Assembly (NCBI RefSeq): GCF_014192105.1
Contig: NZ_JACHXK010000001.1
Location: 372,001-436,000, forward strand
Length of the DNA stretch: 64,000 bases
Source: Paenibacillus phyllosphaerae
GTDB taxonomy: Bacteria; Bacillota; Bacilli; Paenibacillales; Paenibacillaceae
Direction of reading: 5' to 3'
Shown here piece by piece: positions 51,530-63,398 of the stretch. Made by a program: the position numbers and the translations under genes. Every line of letters starts with the position of its first letter. The stretch's first letter is position 1. Under the pieces are notes generated by a model, which saw only the letters and a list, made by a program, of their open reading frames with translations, made no database searches and had not been told where the DNA came from.

Positions 51530-51689
51530 GGTAGATCCTCCCTATTCATCTTTCGTTCTATCGTCTACATCAACTAGATTACGAGATGTATGTAAGGAAG
51601 CCATTAACCGGACAATAAGAGTTTATTAAATAATCTCGATATAAATTGGGGGTTCCATAGAATTTTTCTATAGAGTCCCACGCGCAAAA

Positions 51690-51719
51690 AGACCTCCGCG
51701 TCGAATGACACAGAGGTCT
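51690..51719 (-). terminator. Terminator after the HD-GYP gene
   Basis: AGACCTC (51690-51696) pairs with GAGGTCT (51713-51719); on the minus strand TTTTT follows. Confidence 0.8.
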
Positions 51720-51729
51720 AAAAATAAAA

Positions 51730-52842
51730 TCAGCTTGTGGCTTCTCTGAGCTGCTGCTCATCGCCAACGCTAATAATCAAACTGCTATACGCCGTGGACA
51801 GATCCACTTCGTAGGGGACAGCCACTTCTTGCCCTTCCTGATCGTACAGCACCCGAACGACCGGGCGATGCGGGATCAGGTCGTTCAAGCGGGAGACGAC
51901 GCCGATCTCGCCAGATCCGAGCTTGACGGTAACGCCGATCGGGTAAATAGCCACCTTATCGCGGAAACATTGCAGCATCCTCTGTTCGTACATCGTGCCG
52001 GATCCGGCATAGAGCGCCTCCATTGCCTCGTGCGGGAGCATAGGCGTCCGGTAGACGCGCATCGTCGTCATCGCGTCATAAGAGTCGACGAGTCCAATCC
52101 ATTTGGCATACTCGTGGATGTTGTCGCCCGCTATGCCGCGCGGGTAGCCGCTGCCGTCTATCCGTTCATGGTGTTGGAAGGCACAATGCGCGACAAGCAG
52201 CGGAATGTTCGGTTCATCCTTCAATAATAGATAGCCCCGTTCCGCGTGCCGCTTCATCTCTTCATATTCCTCGCGGGTGAGCGATCCCGGTTTCTTCAGG
52301 ACCCCCACGCTGATCTGCGTCTTGCCGACATCGTGCAGCATCGCGCCCATCCCCAGATTCATCAGTTCCGCGCGCGAGTAGCCGCTCGCGATGCCGAGCA
52401 TCGTCGAATAGATGCACACATTGAGCGAATGCTGATACAAATAATCATCGACGATGCCCATATTCATCAGCATGATGAGTCCATCCTTGCTCTCGAGCAG
52501 ATCGTCGAGCACGAGCTCCATCACTTCGCGGAATGGCTTGGCGATATAAGGATAAGGCGCTGTGCTCCGCTGGTTCGACCGGTTCATCAACTGCCTGAAT
52601 TGTGTTCGTATCTCGGAGAGCGCCTTGCGCCTTGTCTCTTCGCTGATCAGATCCGGCACCTGCAAATCCGATGTGCGCGGGTCTTCAATATAAATAAAGT
52701 GAACGCCGAAGTCCGATAGACGGCGAATAATCTTACTCGTTAACTCGGAATGTTCCGTAAGAAGGACCTGTCCTTCCTCAGAATAGATTTTCTTCGCCAG
52801 CCTCATGCCAGGCATACAGAGATGTGTCGGTATTAGTCGCAT
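51730..52842 (-). CDS. HD-GYP-domain protein, putative cyclic-di-GMP phosphodiesterase
   Basis: A 370-residue protein. The N-terminus (about 1-95) is a DUF3391-like or adaptor region. The HD-GYP domain at about 125-310 carries HDVGK (HD pair), AHCAFQHHERIDGSGYPRG (HHE and GYP motifs) and a downstream DSYDAMTTMRVYR. These domains hydrolyse cyclic-di-GMP to GMP or pGpG. The C-terminal 70 residues form a small beta domain (KLGSGEIGVVSRL). There is no membrane segment. It is a monocistronic gene between a terminator and uppP. Confidence 0.87.
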   Translation of the reverse strand: MRLIPTHLCMPGMRLAKKIYSEEGQVLLTEHSELTSKIIRRLSDFGVHFIYIEDPRTSDLQVPDLISEETRRKALSEIRTQFRQLMNRSNQRSTAPYPYIAKPFREVMELVLDDLLESKDGLIMLMNMGIVDDYLYQHSLNVCIYSTMLGIASGYSRAELMNLGMGAMLHDVGKTQISVGVLKKPGSLTREEYEEMKRHAERGYLLLKDEPNIPLLVAHCAFQHHERIDGSGYPRGIAGDNIHEYAKWIGLVDSYDAMTTMRVYRTPMLPHEAMEALYAGSGTMYEQRMLQCFRDKVAIYPIGVTVKLGSGEIGVVSRLNDLIPHRPVVRVLYDQEGQEVAVPYEVDLSTAYSSLIISVGDEQQLREATS

Positions 52843-53017
52843 CGGAGTACTCGGTCCTCGCTTCTTCCCTTAATCAGGTTCACAATGATGTTCGTAATGT
52901 TAATGTAAGGGATTTTAGGCAAAAGAGCAAGAACTTCCACCTACAATTCTCGACAATATATTCCTTCAAACGACACATTCCAACTGTCATATGCAGGACT
53001 TATGATCGAAATTCGTC

Positions 53018-53845
53018 TTACATGACGAGCAGCCAGAACAGCGCGGCTAACAAAAATCGATAAATGGCAAAATGCTTGAGTTTGATGCGTTGGATGAACC
53101 GAAGGAAGATCACGATGACGAGCCAAGCGACCAGGAAGGAAGCGATGAATCCGATGAGGAAGAAAGGCAGATTGTCGCCGATATACCGGTAATTGTCGAG
53201 CATCTCGTAACCGGTCGCGCAAGCCATAATCGGGATTGCCATGATGAAGGAGAAATCAGCCGCTGCCTTATAGCTCGTGCCGACGAGCATCCCGCCGGCG
53301 ATCGTCGAGCCCGAGCGCGAATAGCCAGGCCACAGCGACAAGCATTGCAGCAAGCCGATGAGGAAAGCCTGCTTGTATGTAATATCGTCCACCGTTTCGG
53401 ATACGGTGCGGATTTTTTTCTTCTCGACCAGCCACTCCGCCGTCCACATGTAGATCCCGCCGACGACCAGGGCGAACAGCACCGGGGCCTGATTGAAGCC
53501 ATCGCCCTTAATCACGTCCTTAAGGAGGAAGGCCAGACCCATAGCCGGCACGATCCCGAGCGCAATATGGACCAGATTAAGCCTTCCGCGGGGGGCGGAC
53601 TTGCCCGATAGCTTGCCGATCGTCTCCGGCGTGCGGGAGAGACCGAGCAGATTCGCAATCCTTGCCCGGTACACGATCGCCATCGCCAGGATCGCCGCGA
53701 GTTGAATGACGATCTCGAACGTAATAATTTGCTGATCATCCGGTGAATAGCCTAACAGCTTGTTCGTCAAAATCATGTGGCCGGAAGACGAGACTGGCAG
53801 AAATTCCGTTAAACCCTCGACAATTGCCAGTATGATCGCATTCAT
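53018..53845 (-). CDS. uppP: Undecaprenyl-diphosphatase
   Basis: UppP/BacA dephosphorylates undecaprenyl pyrophosphate at the membrane, recycling the lipid carrier for peptidoglycan and giving bacitracin tolerance. The 275 residues from the ATG at 53845 (MNAIILAIVEGLTEFLPVSSSGH) show the E-rich first motif with the conserved SSSGH and seven or eight helices; GYSRSGSTIAGGMLVG is the second signature. An ATG four codons upstream gives MGDI and is less likely. It has no close partner. Confidence 0.94.
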   Translation of the reverse strand: MNAIILAIVEGLTEFLPVSSSGHMILTNKLLGYSPDDQQIITFEIVIQLAAILAMAIVYRARIANLLGLSRTPETIGKLSGKSAPRGRLNLVHIALGIVPAMGLAFLLKDVIKGDGFNQAPVLFALVVGGIYMWTAEWLVEKKKIRTVSETVDDITYKQAFLIGLLQCLSLWPGYSRSGSTIAGGMLVGTSYKAAADFSFIMAIPIMACATGYEMLDNYRYIGDNLPFFLIGFIASFLVAWLVIVIFLRFIQRIKLKHFAIYRFLLAALFWLLVM

Positions 53846-53915
53846 TATGTCGCCCATAACGTTGTCCTGATCGCTCCTTTCATCCTATACCCGTTAGCTC
53901 GTTGCTTGCTTGGAA

Positions 53916-55379
53916 TTAATCGCGCACCGAGTGCCAACGGCTGCGGCCGCTGTCCGCGATCAACGCTTCGTCCTTCAGCTGCTCTGCCAGCACGCCGCGA
54001 ATGAATTCCGGCAAGTAATATTGGATGTCGGTACCGCTCTTGATCGACAGATAGCCGACGCCGAACGTGAACATGTCGATCGTTCCTACAATATAGTTAC
54101 GCTCAAGGTCAAGCTCGGCGCCATCGACGTGAATGGCTGTGATTTTCTCATAAGGCGGTGCATCGGGGTCAAAATCGATCTCCAGACCGTCGACGGCAAG
54201 CGTGCCCAGCACCAGCCCGCGGAAGCCGAAGCCGCGAATCGGCTTCTCCTTGAATTCCGTAAGCAGCGACTCCTCCAATGCTTGGCGGATCGCGCTGCCG
54301 CTGAGCTGCATGCGGCACGGATTAATCGGAGACGGGCACAACGCGTGAAGCTGACCCGCAGTGACCTCGCCGACGGCAAGGCTCCCGAGCAACTGGCCGG
54401 CGTTCACGATCCCGATCTGGGCATCCGTCCAGCTTCTTAATCCGGCCGCGAGCAAATTGGCCAGTGGCGATTCATGAGACGTGCGCGACTCCAGCGGCTG
54501 CTCCAGATACGCGACGACATGGCTGAGCCGCTCCGAGGCCAGCGTATGATACTGCTCGATAATCTCGGCAGCCGATTGCTCCAGCTCCCATGCTGCAACG
54601 GGCACGCAGGCAACACGGTAACGCGGACGCCCCGAGGCCGGGTCAACGGCAATCTCCACGCGTCCTATGTATTCTCCGAATTTGCCGGCAGCGCACACAT
54701 ACGTCTGACCGATAATCTCCGGTTCTTCGAGCAGATGATGCGTATGGCCACCCAGGATCAGGTCGATACCAGGGATCGATTCCGCCATCTTCCGGTCGAG
54801 CAGTATGCCCAGATGCGACATGATTACGATGACGTCGACTTGGCTGCGGAGACGTTCTACTTCCGTGCGGATAGCCGCCAGCGGTTCGGTCACTTCCCAA
54901 TCGAGCAGCGTATAGAACTCGGAGAAGGCCGCCGTCGCACCGATTAAGCCGATCTTCAGTCCGCCCTTGTCCACAATAATGGAAGGCTGCATCCATTCCG
55001 GAAGATCCGATGCTCCCGACCTTTTCATATTGGCGCAAATAACGGGGAACCTCGCTTCCAGCGCATAGGCGTTCGCGAGCTGCTCCATCGTGAAGGTCAG
55101 CCCTTCATTATTGCCGACTGTCACCGCTTCGTACCCAGCCGCGTTCATGAGCGCAATATTGACATCCCCGTCACTGCCCTCTGTCTCCAGCCGCATCCGG
55201 TCCATATGATCGCCGATATCCAGCAGCAGGACATGCTCCGCGCCGTATTGCCGCCTTGTATCGGCGATATATGAGGCCATGCGCGCTGCATTCTCCAAGC
55301 GGCTATGAATATCATTGCTATGCAGAAGAACGACCGCTGGCTCGTCAAAGTTCGTTTCGTTCATGATAGCCTCCGGCAT
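53916..55379 (-). CDS. 5'-nucleotidase/UDP-sugar hydrolase-type metallophosphatase (YunD-like)
   Basis: A 487-residue bidomain enzyme. The N-terminal metallophosphoesterase (about 1-270) has LLHSNDIHSRLEN (metal ligands), LLDIGDHMDR, VGNNEGLTF (GNNE motif), MSHLGI and ILGGHTHH. The C-terminal 5'-nucleotidase domain (about 300-487) follows. There is no signal peptide, so it acts in the cytoplasm, as B. subtilis YunD is thought to. Nucleotides or UDP-sugars are the usual substrates; specificity is not readable. The next gene (55389) starts upstream on the same strand, 9 bp before this one. Confidence 0.87.
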   Translation of the reverse strand: MPEAIMNETNFDEPAVVLLHSNDIHSRLENAARMASYIADTRRQYGAEHVLLLDIGDHMDRMRLETEGSDGDVNIALMNAAGYEAVTVGNNEGLTFTMEQLANAYALEARFPVICANMKRSGASDLPEWMQPSIIVDKGGLKIGLIGATAAFSEFYTLLDWEVTEPLAAIRTEVERLRSQVDVIVIMSHLGILLDRKMAESIPGIDLILGGHTHHLLEEPEIIGQTYVCAAGKFGEYIGRVEIAVDPASGRPRYRVACVPVAAWELEQSAAEIIEQYHTLASERLSHVVAYLEQPLESRTSHESPLANLLAAGLRSWTDAQIGIVNAGQLLGSLAVGEVTAGQLHALCPSPINPCRMQLSGSAIRQALEESLLTEFKEKPIRGFGFRGLVLGTLAVDGLEIDFDPDAPPYEKITAIHVDGAELDLERNYIVGTIDMFTFGVGYLSIKSGTDIQYYLPEFIRGVLAEQLKDEALIADSGRSRWHSVRD

Positions 55380-55388
55380 ACTGATTCG

Positions 55389-55874
55389 TTATCGTTTCAT
55401 GAATAGCTCTTGCGGCGAGAACGTACTCTTGAAGCCGTACACCGACTCGTCGCCCAACGTCTCGTCCTGGATAAAACGGCACACGACGACGCTTTTGACA
55501 TTCAAGCATTCGCTGCTGCCATTCGGGGTAAACAACCGAAGCGGTCCGCCCTTTGCCAACGGCGCTCCATCCACTCGGAACAGGAAGGCAGCAGACTCCA
55601 ACTGCTTCCACGGAATGACCGCCTCGAACGAATCGACAGCTTCGACCTTCAGATGCGTCGGATGAGGCTGATCCGCGCCGATCCCTTGTTCAAGCCTCCA
55701 AGCGGCATACCATGCCGCAAAATCGAATGCCTCTCCTGCAGCATCATCGACACGCTCACTGAGCGCAAACGTGCTGCCAGCCAATTTGGCCATCGCTTCA
55801 GGCGTGCTCGCTTGCTGCTCCAATCCGAAGTGATCGATGATGATCTCCGGAACTCCAGTATTGCGTTCTCCCAT
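55389..55874 (-). CDS. Conserved-looking protein, possible molybdopterin-oxidoreductase-like fragment
   Basis: A 161-residue protein. Its first 60 residues are helical and acidic. The middle and end (DQPHPTHLKVEAVDSFEAVIPW, DGAPLAKGGPLRLFTPNG, LNVKSVVVCRFI) resemble the C-terminal part of the sulfite-oxidase-type molybdopterin domain, where G-x-PLRL-x-x-P precedes a KxV strand. The cofactor-binding cysteine region of that family is absent, so a cofactor cannot be claimed. It lies between moaA and the YunD-like gene, in the same direction. The start chosen is ATG 55874 with GAGG 10 bases upstream. The resemblance is weak. Confidence 0.6.
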   Translation of the reverse strand: MGERNTGVPEIIIDHFGLEQQASTPEAMAKLAGSTFALSERVDDAAGEAFDFAAWYAAWRLEQGIGADQPHPTHLKVEAVDSFEAVIPWKQLESAAFLFRVDGAPLAKGGPLRLFTPNGSSECLNVKSVVVCRFIQDETLGDESVYGFKSTFSPQELFMKR

Positions 55875-55934
55875 CTTTCCCCGTCCTCTCATCGGTCCAT
55901 ACGCGCGTGTTCGCAAGTTTAGAGATGTCCGGCG

Positions 55935-56936
55935 TTATCCGCCGATCTGCGACATGCGCCTAGCAGTCGGCTCGTGGGTCTGCACTTGATTCGCCAGCTT
56001 CTCGGCCATCTCATGATTGAGCGGCTTAATATCCATCGCACGCATGAACAGCTCATGCAGCGCCTCCGGATTGCCCAGCGCCGGCTTCACATTGAGCTCA
56101 TCAATCCAGTACAGGCACGGCTTGATGCCGCCGTCCGACGTCAAGCGGAGCCGATTGCAGTTCTTGCAGAAATGGTCGCTGATCGGATGGATAAGCCCGA
56201 ACGAGCCTACGCCCCCCTCGATCAAATAATCCTCCGACGGGCCGTTGCCCAACACGTCGCTCTTCGGCGCGAACTTGTAACCGGATTCCTCGGCGATCTC
56301 GAGTACCCGCGACAACGGCAGGTAATGATTGCGCCAACCTTCGTCGGCATGGCCGATCGGCATATATTCGATGAACCGCACGTGCAGCGGCTGCTCGTAG
56401 CTCATCTTCAGGAAGGACGCGATCTCGTCTTCGTTAACGCCTTTGAGCAGCACGCAATTGAGCTTGATCGGCGAGAAGCCGACCTTCGCGGCAGCCTCGA
56501 TCCCTTCCATGACGCGCTTCAAGTCACCGCGGCGGGCAATGAAACGGAACCGTGTCGGATCGAGCGTATCAAGGCTGATGTTGACCCGGTTAAGTCCCGC
56601 GTCCTTCAGCGCCTGTGCTTGTGCCGCCAGCAACACGCCATTCGTCGTCAGCGAGATATCGCGGATGCCTTCGATCGCGGACAGGCGCGCGATTAGCCCA
56701 GCCAATCCGGGCCTGACGAGCGGCTCGCCTCCCGTAATACGCAGCTTCGAGATCCCGAGGCTGGCTGCGGTCTCCACCACTTCGACAATCGAATCATAGC
56801 TAAGTAAGTCTTCGGACGGCGCGAATTCGACGCCTTCCTCCGGCATGCAATATAGGCAGCGCAGGTTACAACGGTCTGTAACCGATATGCGCAAATAATT
56901 ATGGACGCGTCCAAATCGATCGGTCAAAACGGTCAT
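55935..56936 (-). CDS. moaA: GTP 3',8-cyclase MoaA
   Basis: A radical SAM enzyme that cyclises GTP to 3',8-cH2GTP, the first step of molybdenum cofactor synthesis. From the ATG at 56936 (MTVLTDRFGRVHNYLRISVTD) it has 333 residues. The SAM cluster is CNLRCLYC (C23, C27, C30) and the second GTP-binding cluster is CKNCNRL plus the cysteine in GGIKPC. The protein ends in GG, as MoaA should. AAGGAG lies 11 bases before this ATG; a GTG four codons earlier overlaps the site. It is divergent from the moaD-moaE gene. No moaC was found in the window. Confidence 0.95.
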   Translation of the reverse strand: MTVLTDRFGRVHNYLRISVTDRCNLRCLYCMPEEGVEFAPSEDLLSYDSIVEVVETAASLGISKLRITGGEPLVRPGLAGLIARLSAIEGIRDISLTTNGVLLAAQAQALKDAGLNRVNISLDTLDPTRFRFIARRGDLKRVMEGIEAAAKVGFSPIKLNCVLLKGVNEDEIASFLKMSYEQPLHVRFIEYMPIGHADEGWRNHYLPLSRVLEIAEESGYKFAPKSDVLGNGPSEDYLIEGGVGSFGLIHPISDHFCKNCNRLRLTSDGGIKPCLYWIDELNVKPALGNPEALHELFMRAMDIKPLNHEMAEKLANQVQTHEPTARRMSQIGG

Positions 56937-57042
56937 GAGCAGGCTCACTCCTTTCTAGAACTTCTAATAGCATAACATTTTTAATTTGATTATGGTATGC
57001 TAGATAGAACCATTAACATCCGACAATGAGAGGTTTACTGCC

Positions 57043-57777
57043 ATGACTATAGAATGGAAGATCCAATTGTTTGCCGGCTTGGCCGACCGATTCGGCACGC
57101 CTGCCTTAGCTCTTGCATTACCTGAAGAGAAGCTTACCGTAAGCGAGTTGAAGCAGGCTCTGAGCGAGCAGTATCCCGAGCAGGCCTCGCTGCTGTCCAT
57201 ATCGTTCGTCGCCTGCAACCAGTCCTACGCAACCGATGATGCCGTTATCCGCGCTCAGGATGAGCTCGCATTGCTGCCGCCGGTATCCGGTGGCGAAGAG
57301 ACCGCAGCTCCGCAGCCGACGCTCGCGGAGACACCCCGCTTTGTCGTTACGGACGAGCCGTTGTCCGTCGATGCTGTGACGCGCCAGGTCATCGCCGCCG
57401 CGAACGGAGCTACATTGACCTTTACCGGCACAACCCGCGAATGGACGCACGGCGTGCGTACCGTCAAGTTGGAGTATGAGGCCTATGTACCGATGGCCGT
57501 GAAGACGCTCGAACAGATCGGAGATGAAATCGCCGAGCGGTGGCCCGGCACCTTGACCGCCATCGCGCATCGCATCGGCGTCGTGGATATCGCCGAGATC
57601 AGCGTCGTCATCGCCGTTTCCTCGCCGCATCGCGATACATGCTACGAGGCAAGCCGGTACGCCATTGAACGATTGAAGCAGATCGTCCCGATCTGGAAGA
57701 AGGAGATCTGGGAGGACGGCTCGGAATGGAAAGGACATCAGTTGGGTCCATGGGATCCTACGGTCAGCCTCAAGTAG
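57043..57777 (+). CDS. Molybdopterin synthase, MoaD-MoaE fusion
   Basis: A single 244-residue protein joining both subunits of molybdopterin synthase. Residues 1-84 are a ubiquitin-like MoaD ending in VSGG; residues about 98-244 are MoaE, with KLEYEAYVPMA, HRIGVVDIAEISVVI, HRDTCYEASRYAIERLKQIVPIWKKE. In normal cells MoaD's terminal GG is thiocarboxylated and must be free; here it is followed by a linker (EETAAPQPTLAETP). Known fusions (MoaX of Mycobacterium tuberculosis) are cleaved after the GG, and that is expected here. It is transcribed towards the MoeB-like gene with 61 bp between. Confidence 0.93.
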   Translation: MTIEWKIQLFAGLADRFGTPALALALPEEKLTVSELKQALSEQYPEQASLLSISFVACNQSYATDDAVIRAQDELALLPPVSGGEETAAPQPTLAETPRFVVTDEPLSVDAVTRQVIAAANGATLTFTGTTREWTHGVRTVKLEYEAYVPMAVKTLEQIGDEIAERWPGTLTAIAHRIGVVDIAEISVVIAVSSPHRDTCYEASRYAIERLKQIVPIWKKEIWEDGSEWKGHQLGPWDPTVSLK

Positions 57778-57838
57778 TTTCAGCCATCCGACCCGCTTAC
57801 GGAGTGACTCGCTCGCAAGAAGGAGGCGTAATCCGCCC

Positions 57839-58909
57839 TTGACTACATATGAATCTTCGCAAGACAACCTTAACGCTTCCGCAGTATCACGCTACGCCCG
57901 GCAGATTCGTTACGCCCCGATCGGCCCCTCCGGTCAAGAGCGATTGACCGGCAGCCGCGTCGCCGTTGTCGGGCTAGGCGCGCTCGGCTCGGTAGCTGCA
58001 CAGCATCTGGTCCGCTCCGGCGTCGGATTCGTTCGGATTATCGACCGTGACGTGCTGGAGTGGAGCAATTTGCAGCGGCAGGTGCTATACACGGAGGACG
58101 ATGTGCTCCGTATGCTGCCCAAAGCAGAAGCTGCGGCTTCCCGACTGCAAAGCATGAACAGCACGGTAACGATCGAACCGCATGTGACCGACGTGACGAG
58201 CAGCAATGCCGAGGAGCTGCTCAGCGAGGTGGATCTGATCGTGGACGGCTCGGACAATTTCACCGTCCGCTATCTGATCAACGATGTCAGCCTTAAGCAC
58301 GGTATCCCTTGGATCTACGGCGGCGTCGTCGGCTCGACCGGCATGACGATGAACTATATTCCGGGCAAGACGCCATGCTTCCGCTGCCTGTTCCCGAATC
58401 CGCCGCAATCCGGCGCGGTCGACACCTGCGATACGGCAGGCGTTATCTCGCCGGCGGTCGATGTCGTCGCTTCGCTGCAATCTGCCGAAGCGCTGAAGTG
58501 GCTCAGCGGCAACGCTCAAGCCATGCGCGACACGCTGCTGCAGCTGGACCTGTGGCATCAACAATGGATGCCGCTGAAGGTCGGCAATTCGCATCGCGAC
58601 GACTGCCCGGCTTGCGCGAAGGGACACTACGAATTTCTCGAGCAGCATACCTTCGAGCCGGCGGCCGTCGCGCTATGCGGCCGCATGACCGTTCAAGTGA
58701 CGCCGGGCCAACCGGCCAGCCTGTCCTTCGACGAGTTGGAACAACGCCTCGGGCGCATTGGCGAAGTGGAACGGAATCCGTTCCTCCTCAAGTATCGGCG
58801 TGACGCAGACATCACGATGGTCATCTTCCTGAATGGCCGGGCACTCATCCAAGGGACCGAAGATCCGATCCTTGCCAAACGCGTCTACGCCGAGTTATTT
58901 AGTCTATGA
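57839..58909 (+). CDS. MoeB/ThiF-family adenylyltransferase
   Basis: A 356-residue E1-like enzyme that adenylates the terminal glycine of a ubiquitin-like sulfur carrier, most likely the neighbouring MoaD domain. VAVVGLGALGS (41-51) is the nucleotide loop, and YARQIRY and DRDVLEWSNLQRQVLY are family segments. VDGSDNFTVRYLIND contains the substrate aspartate, and a four-cysteine zinc site is given by C180, C183, C256 and C259. C197 in DTCDTAG is a conserved position near the active site. The C-terminal 90 residues lack a full rhodanese domain. The start is TTG with AGGAGG 12 bases upstream. Confidence 0.88.
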   Translation: MTTYESSQDNLNASAVSRYARQIRYAPIGPSGQERLTGSRVAVVGLGALGSVAAQHLVRSGVGFVRIIDRDVLEWSNLQRQVLYTEDDVLRMLPKAEAAASRLQSMNSTVTIEPHVTDVTSSNAEELLSEVDLIVDGSDNFTVRYLINDVSLKHGIPWIYGGVVGSTGMTMNYIPGKTPCFRCLFPNPPQSGAVDTCDTAGVISPAVDVVASLQSAEALKWLSGNAQAMRDTLLQLDLWHQQWMPLKVGNSHRDDCPACAKGHYEFLEQHTFEPAAVALCGRMTVQVTPGQPASLSFDELEQRLGRIGEVERNPFLLKYRRDADITMVIFLNGRALIQGTEDPILAKRVYAELFSL

Positions 58910-58930
58910 TCGCAAGTCACATAATAGAAG

Positions 58931-58979
58931 AAAACTCCGGATCGCCGCTGCACGTGCAGTAGGCAATCCGGAGTTTTTA
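58931..58979 (+). terminator. Terminator between the moeB-like gene and sufB
   Basis: AAAACTCCGGAT pairs with ATCCGGAGTTTT around a loop of about 23 bases, with T-runs on both strands. It can stop both the convergent moeB-like and suf operons. Confidence 0.87.
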
Positions 58980-58996
58980 TTTTGTAAGGCGCGATC

Positions 58997-60394
58997 TTAG
59001 CCGATCGAGCCTTCCATTTCGAACTTGATGAGACGGTTCATCTCGACCGCGTACTCCATCGGCAGCTCTTTAGTGAACGGTTCGATGAAGCCCATGACGA
59101 TCATCTGTGTCGCTTCGTTCTCCGACAGACCGCGGCTCATCAGGTAGAAGAGCTGGTCTTCGGATACTTTGGATACAGTTGCCTCATGCTCGAGCGTAAT
59201 GTTATCGTTCAAGATTTCGTTGTACGGAATCGTGTCCGATGTCGATTGGTTGTCGAGGATGAGCGTATCGCACTTGATGTTCGCTTTGGAGCCTTCGGAA
59301 TTGCGTCCGAACGAAGCCAGACCGCGGTATGTTACTTTGCCGCCATGCTTCGAGATCGACTTCGAGATGATCGTGGAAGTCGTGTCTGGTGCCAGGTGAA
59401 TCATCTTCGCGCCTGCGTCTTGGTGCTGGCCTTTGCCGGCAACGGCGATCGAGAGGACCATGCCTTTCGCGCCGCGGCCTTTAAGGACAACCGCAGGGTA
59501 TTTCATCGTCAGCTTGGAACCGATGTTGCCATCGACCCATTCCATCGTAGCGTTCTCTTCTGCAACCGCACGTTTCGTAACGAGGTTGTAGATGTTCGGC
59601 GCCCAGTTCTGGATCGTCGTGTAGCGAACGCGCGCGTTCTTCTTGCAGATGATCTCAACGACCGCGCTGTGGAGCGAGTTCGTGCTGTATACGGGAGCTG
59701 TACAGCCTTCAACGTAGTGAACGAAGCTGTCTTCGTCCGCGATGATGAGCGTACGCTCGAATTGGCCCATGTTCTCGGAGTTGATCCGGAAGTAAGCTTG
59801 AAGCGGAATTTCGCACTTCACGCCCTTTGGCACGTAGATGAAGCTGCCGCCGGACCATACAGCGCTATTCAGCGCGGCGAACTTATTGTCAGCCGGCGGA
59901 ATAACGGTACCGAAGTACTCCCTGAAGATCTCTGGATGCTCGCGAAGCGCAGTGTCCGTATCCGTGAAGATAACGCCTTGCTTCTCAAGGTCTTCCTGCA
60001 TGCTGTGGTAAACGACCTCGGACTCGTATTGAGCCGATACGCCTGCCAAGAACTTCTGCTCCGCTTCAGGAATACCGAGCTTGTCGAACGTTTCCTTGAT
60101 TTCTTGCGGTACTTCTTCCCATGTTTTACCTTGCTTCTCCGAAGGCTTGACATAGTACTGAATATCATTGAAATCAAGATCGTCGAGCTCTCCGCCCCAA
60201 CGCGGCAGCGGCATTTTGTTGAACTGTTCGAGCGATTTCAGACGGAATTCCAACATCCATTCTGGCTCGCCTTTCATTTCCGAGATCGTGCGTACGATCT
60301 CAGGCGTCAATCCTTTACCGGATTGGAATACCGCTTTATGCTCATCGCGAAAGCCGTATTTGTACTCTTCCATCTCAGGCATACTTTTAGCCAT
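58997..60394 (-). CDS. sufB: Fe-S cluster assembly protein SufB
   Basis: Scaffold of the SUF iron-sulfur cluster machinery; forms SufBC2D with SufC and SufD. The 465 residues begin [23 protein letters not shown] and include the beta-helix core with [14 protein letters not shown], the C-terminal cysteine/Glu cluster region ([24 protein letters not shown]) and [20 protein letters not shown] at the end. GGGAGG precedes the ATG. It is the last gene of sufC-D-S-U-B, about 45 bp after sufU. Confidence 0.97.
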   Translation of the reverse strand: MAKSMPEMEEYKYGFRDEHKAVFQSGKGLTPEIVRTISEMKGEPEWMLEFRLKSLEQFNKMPLPRWGGELDDLDFNDIQYYVKPSEKQGKTWEEVPQEIKETFDKLGIPEAEQKFLAGVSAQYESEVVYHSMQEDLEKQGVIFTDTDTALREHPEIFREYFGTVIPPADNKFAALNSAVWSGGSFIYVPKGVKCEIPLQAYFRINSENMGQFERTLIIADEDSFVHYVEGCTAPVYSTNSLHSAVVEIICKKNARVRYTTIQNWAPNIYNLVTKRAVAEENATMEWVDGNIGSKLTMKYPAVVLKGRGAKGMVLSIAVAGKGQHQDAGAKMIHLAPDTTSTIISKSISKHGGKVTYRGLASFGRNSEGSKANIKCDTLILDNQSTSDTIPYNEILNDNITLEHEATVSKVSEDQLFYLMSRGLSENEATQMIVMGFIEPFTKELPMEYAVEMNRLIKFEMEGSIG

Positions 60395-60437
60395 GGTAAG
60401 CCTCCCTTTCTATGCTGCGCGTACTTAGGCACGCGAG

Positions 60438-63377
<2,940 letters not shown>

Positions 63378-63398
63378 TGTCGATTACTCCTCCTCCGC

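Noticed and set aside
56949-57042. Moco riboswitch upstream of moaA
   Set aside because: The 94 bp divergent gap is too short and shows no matching multi-stem structure.
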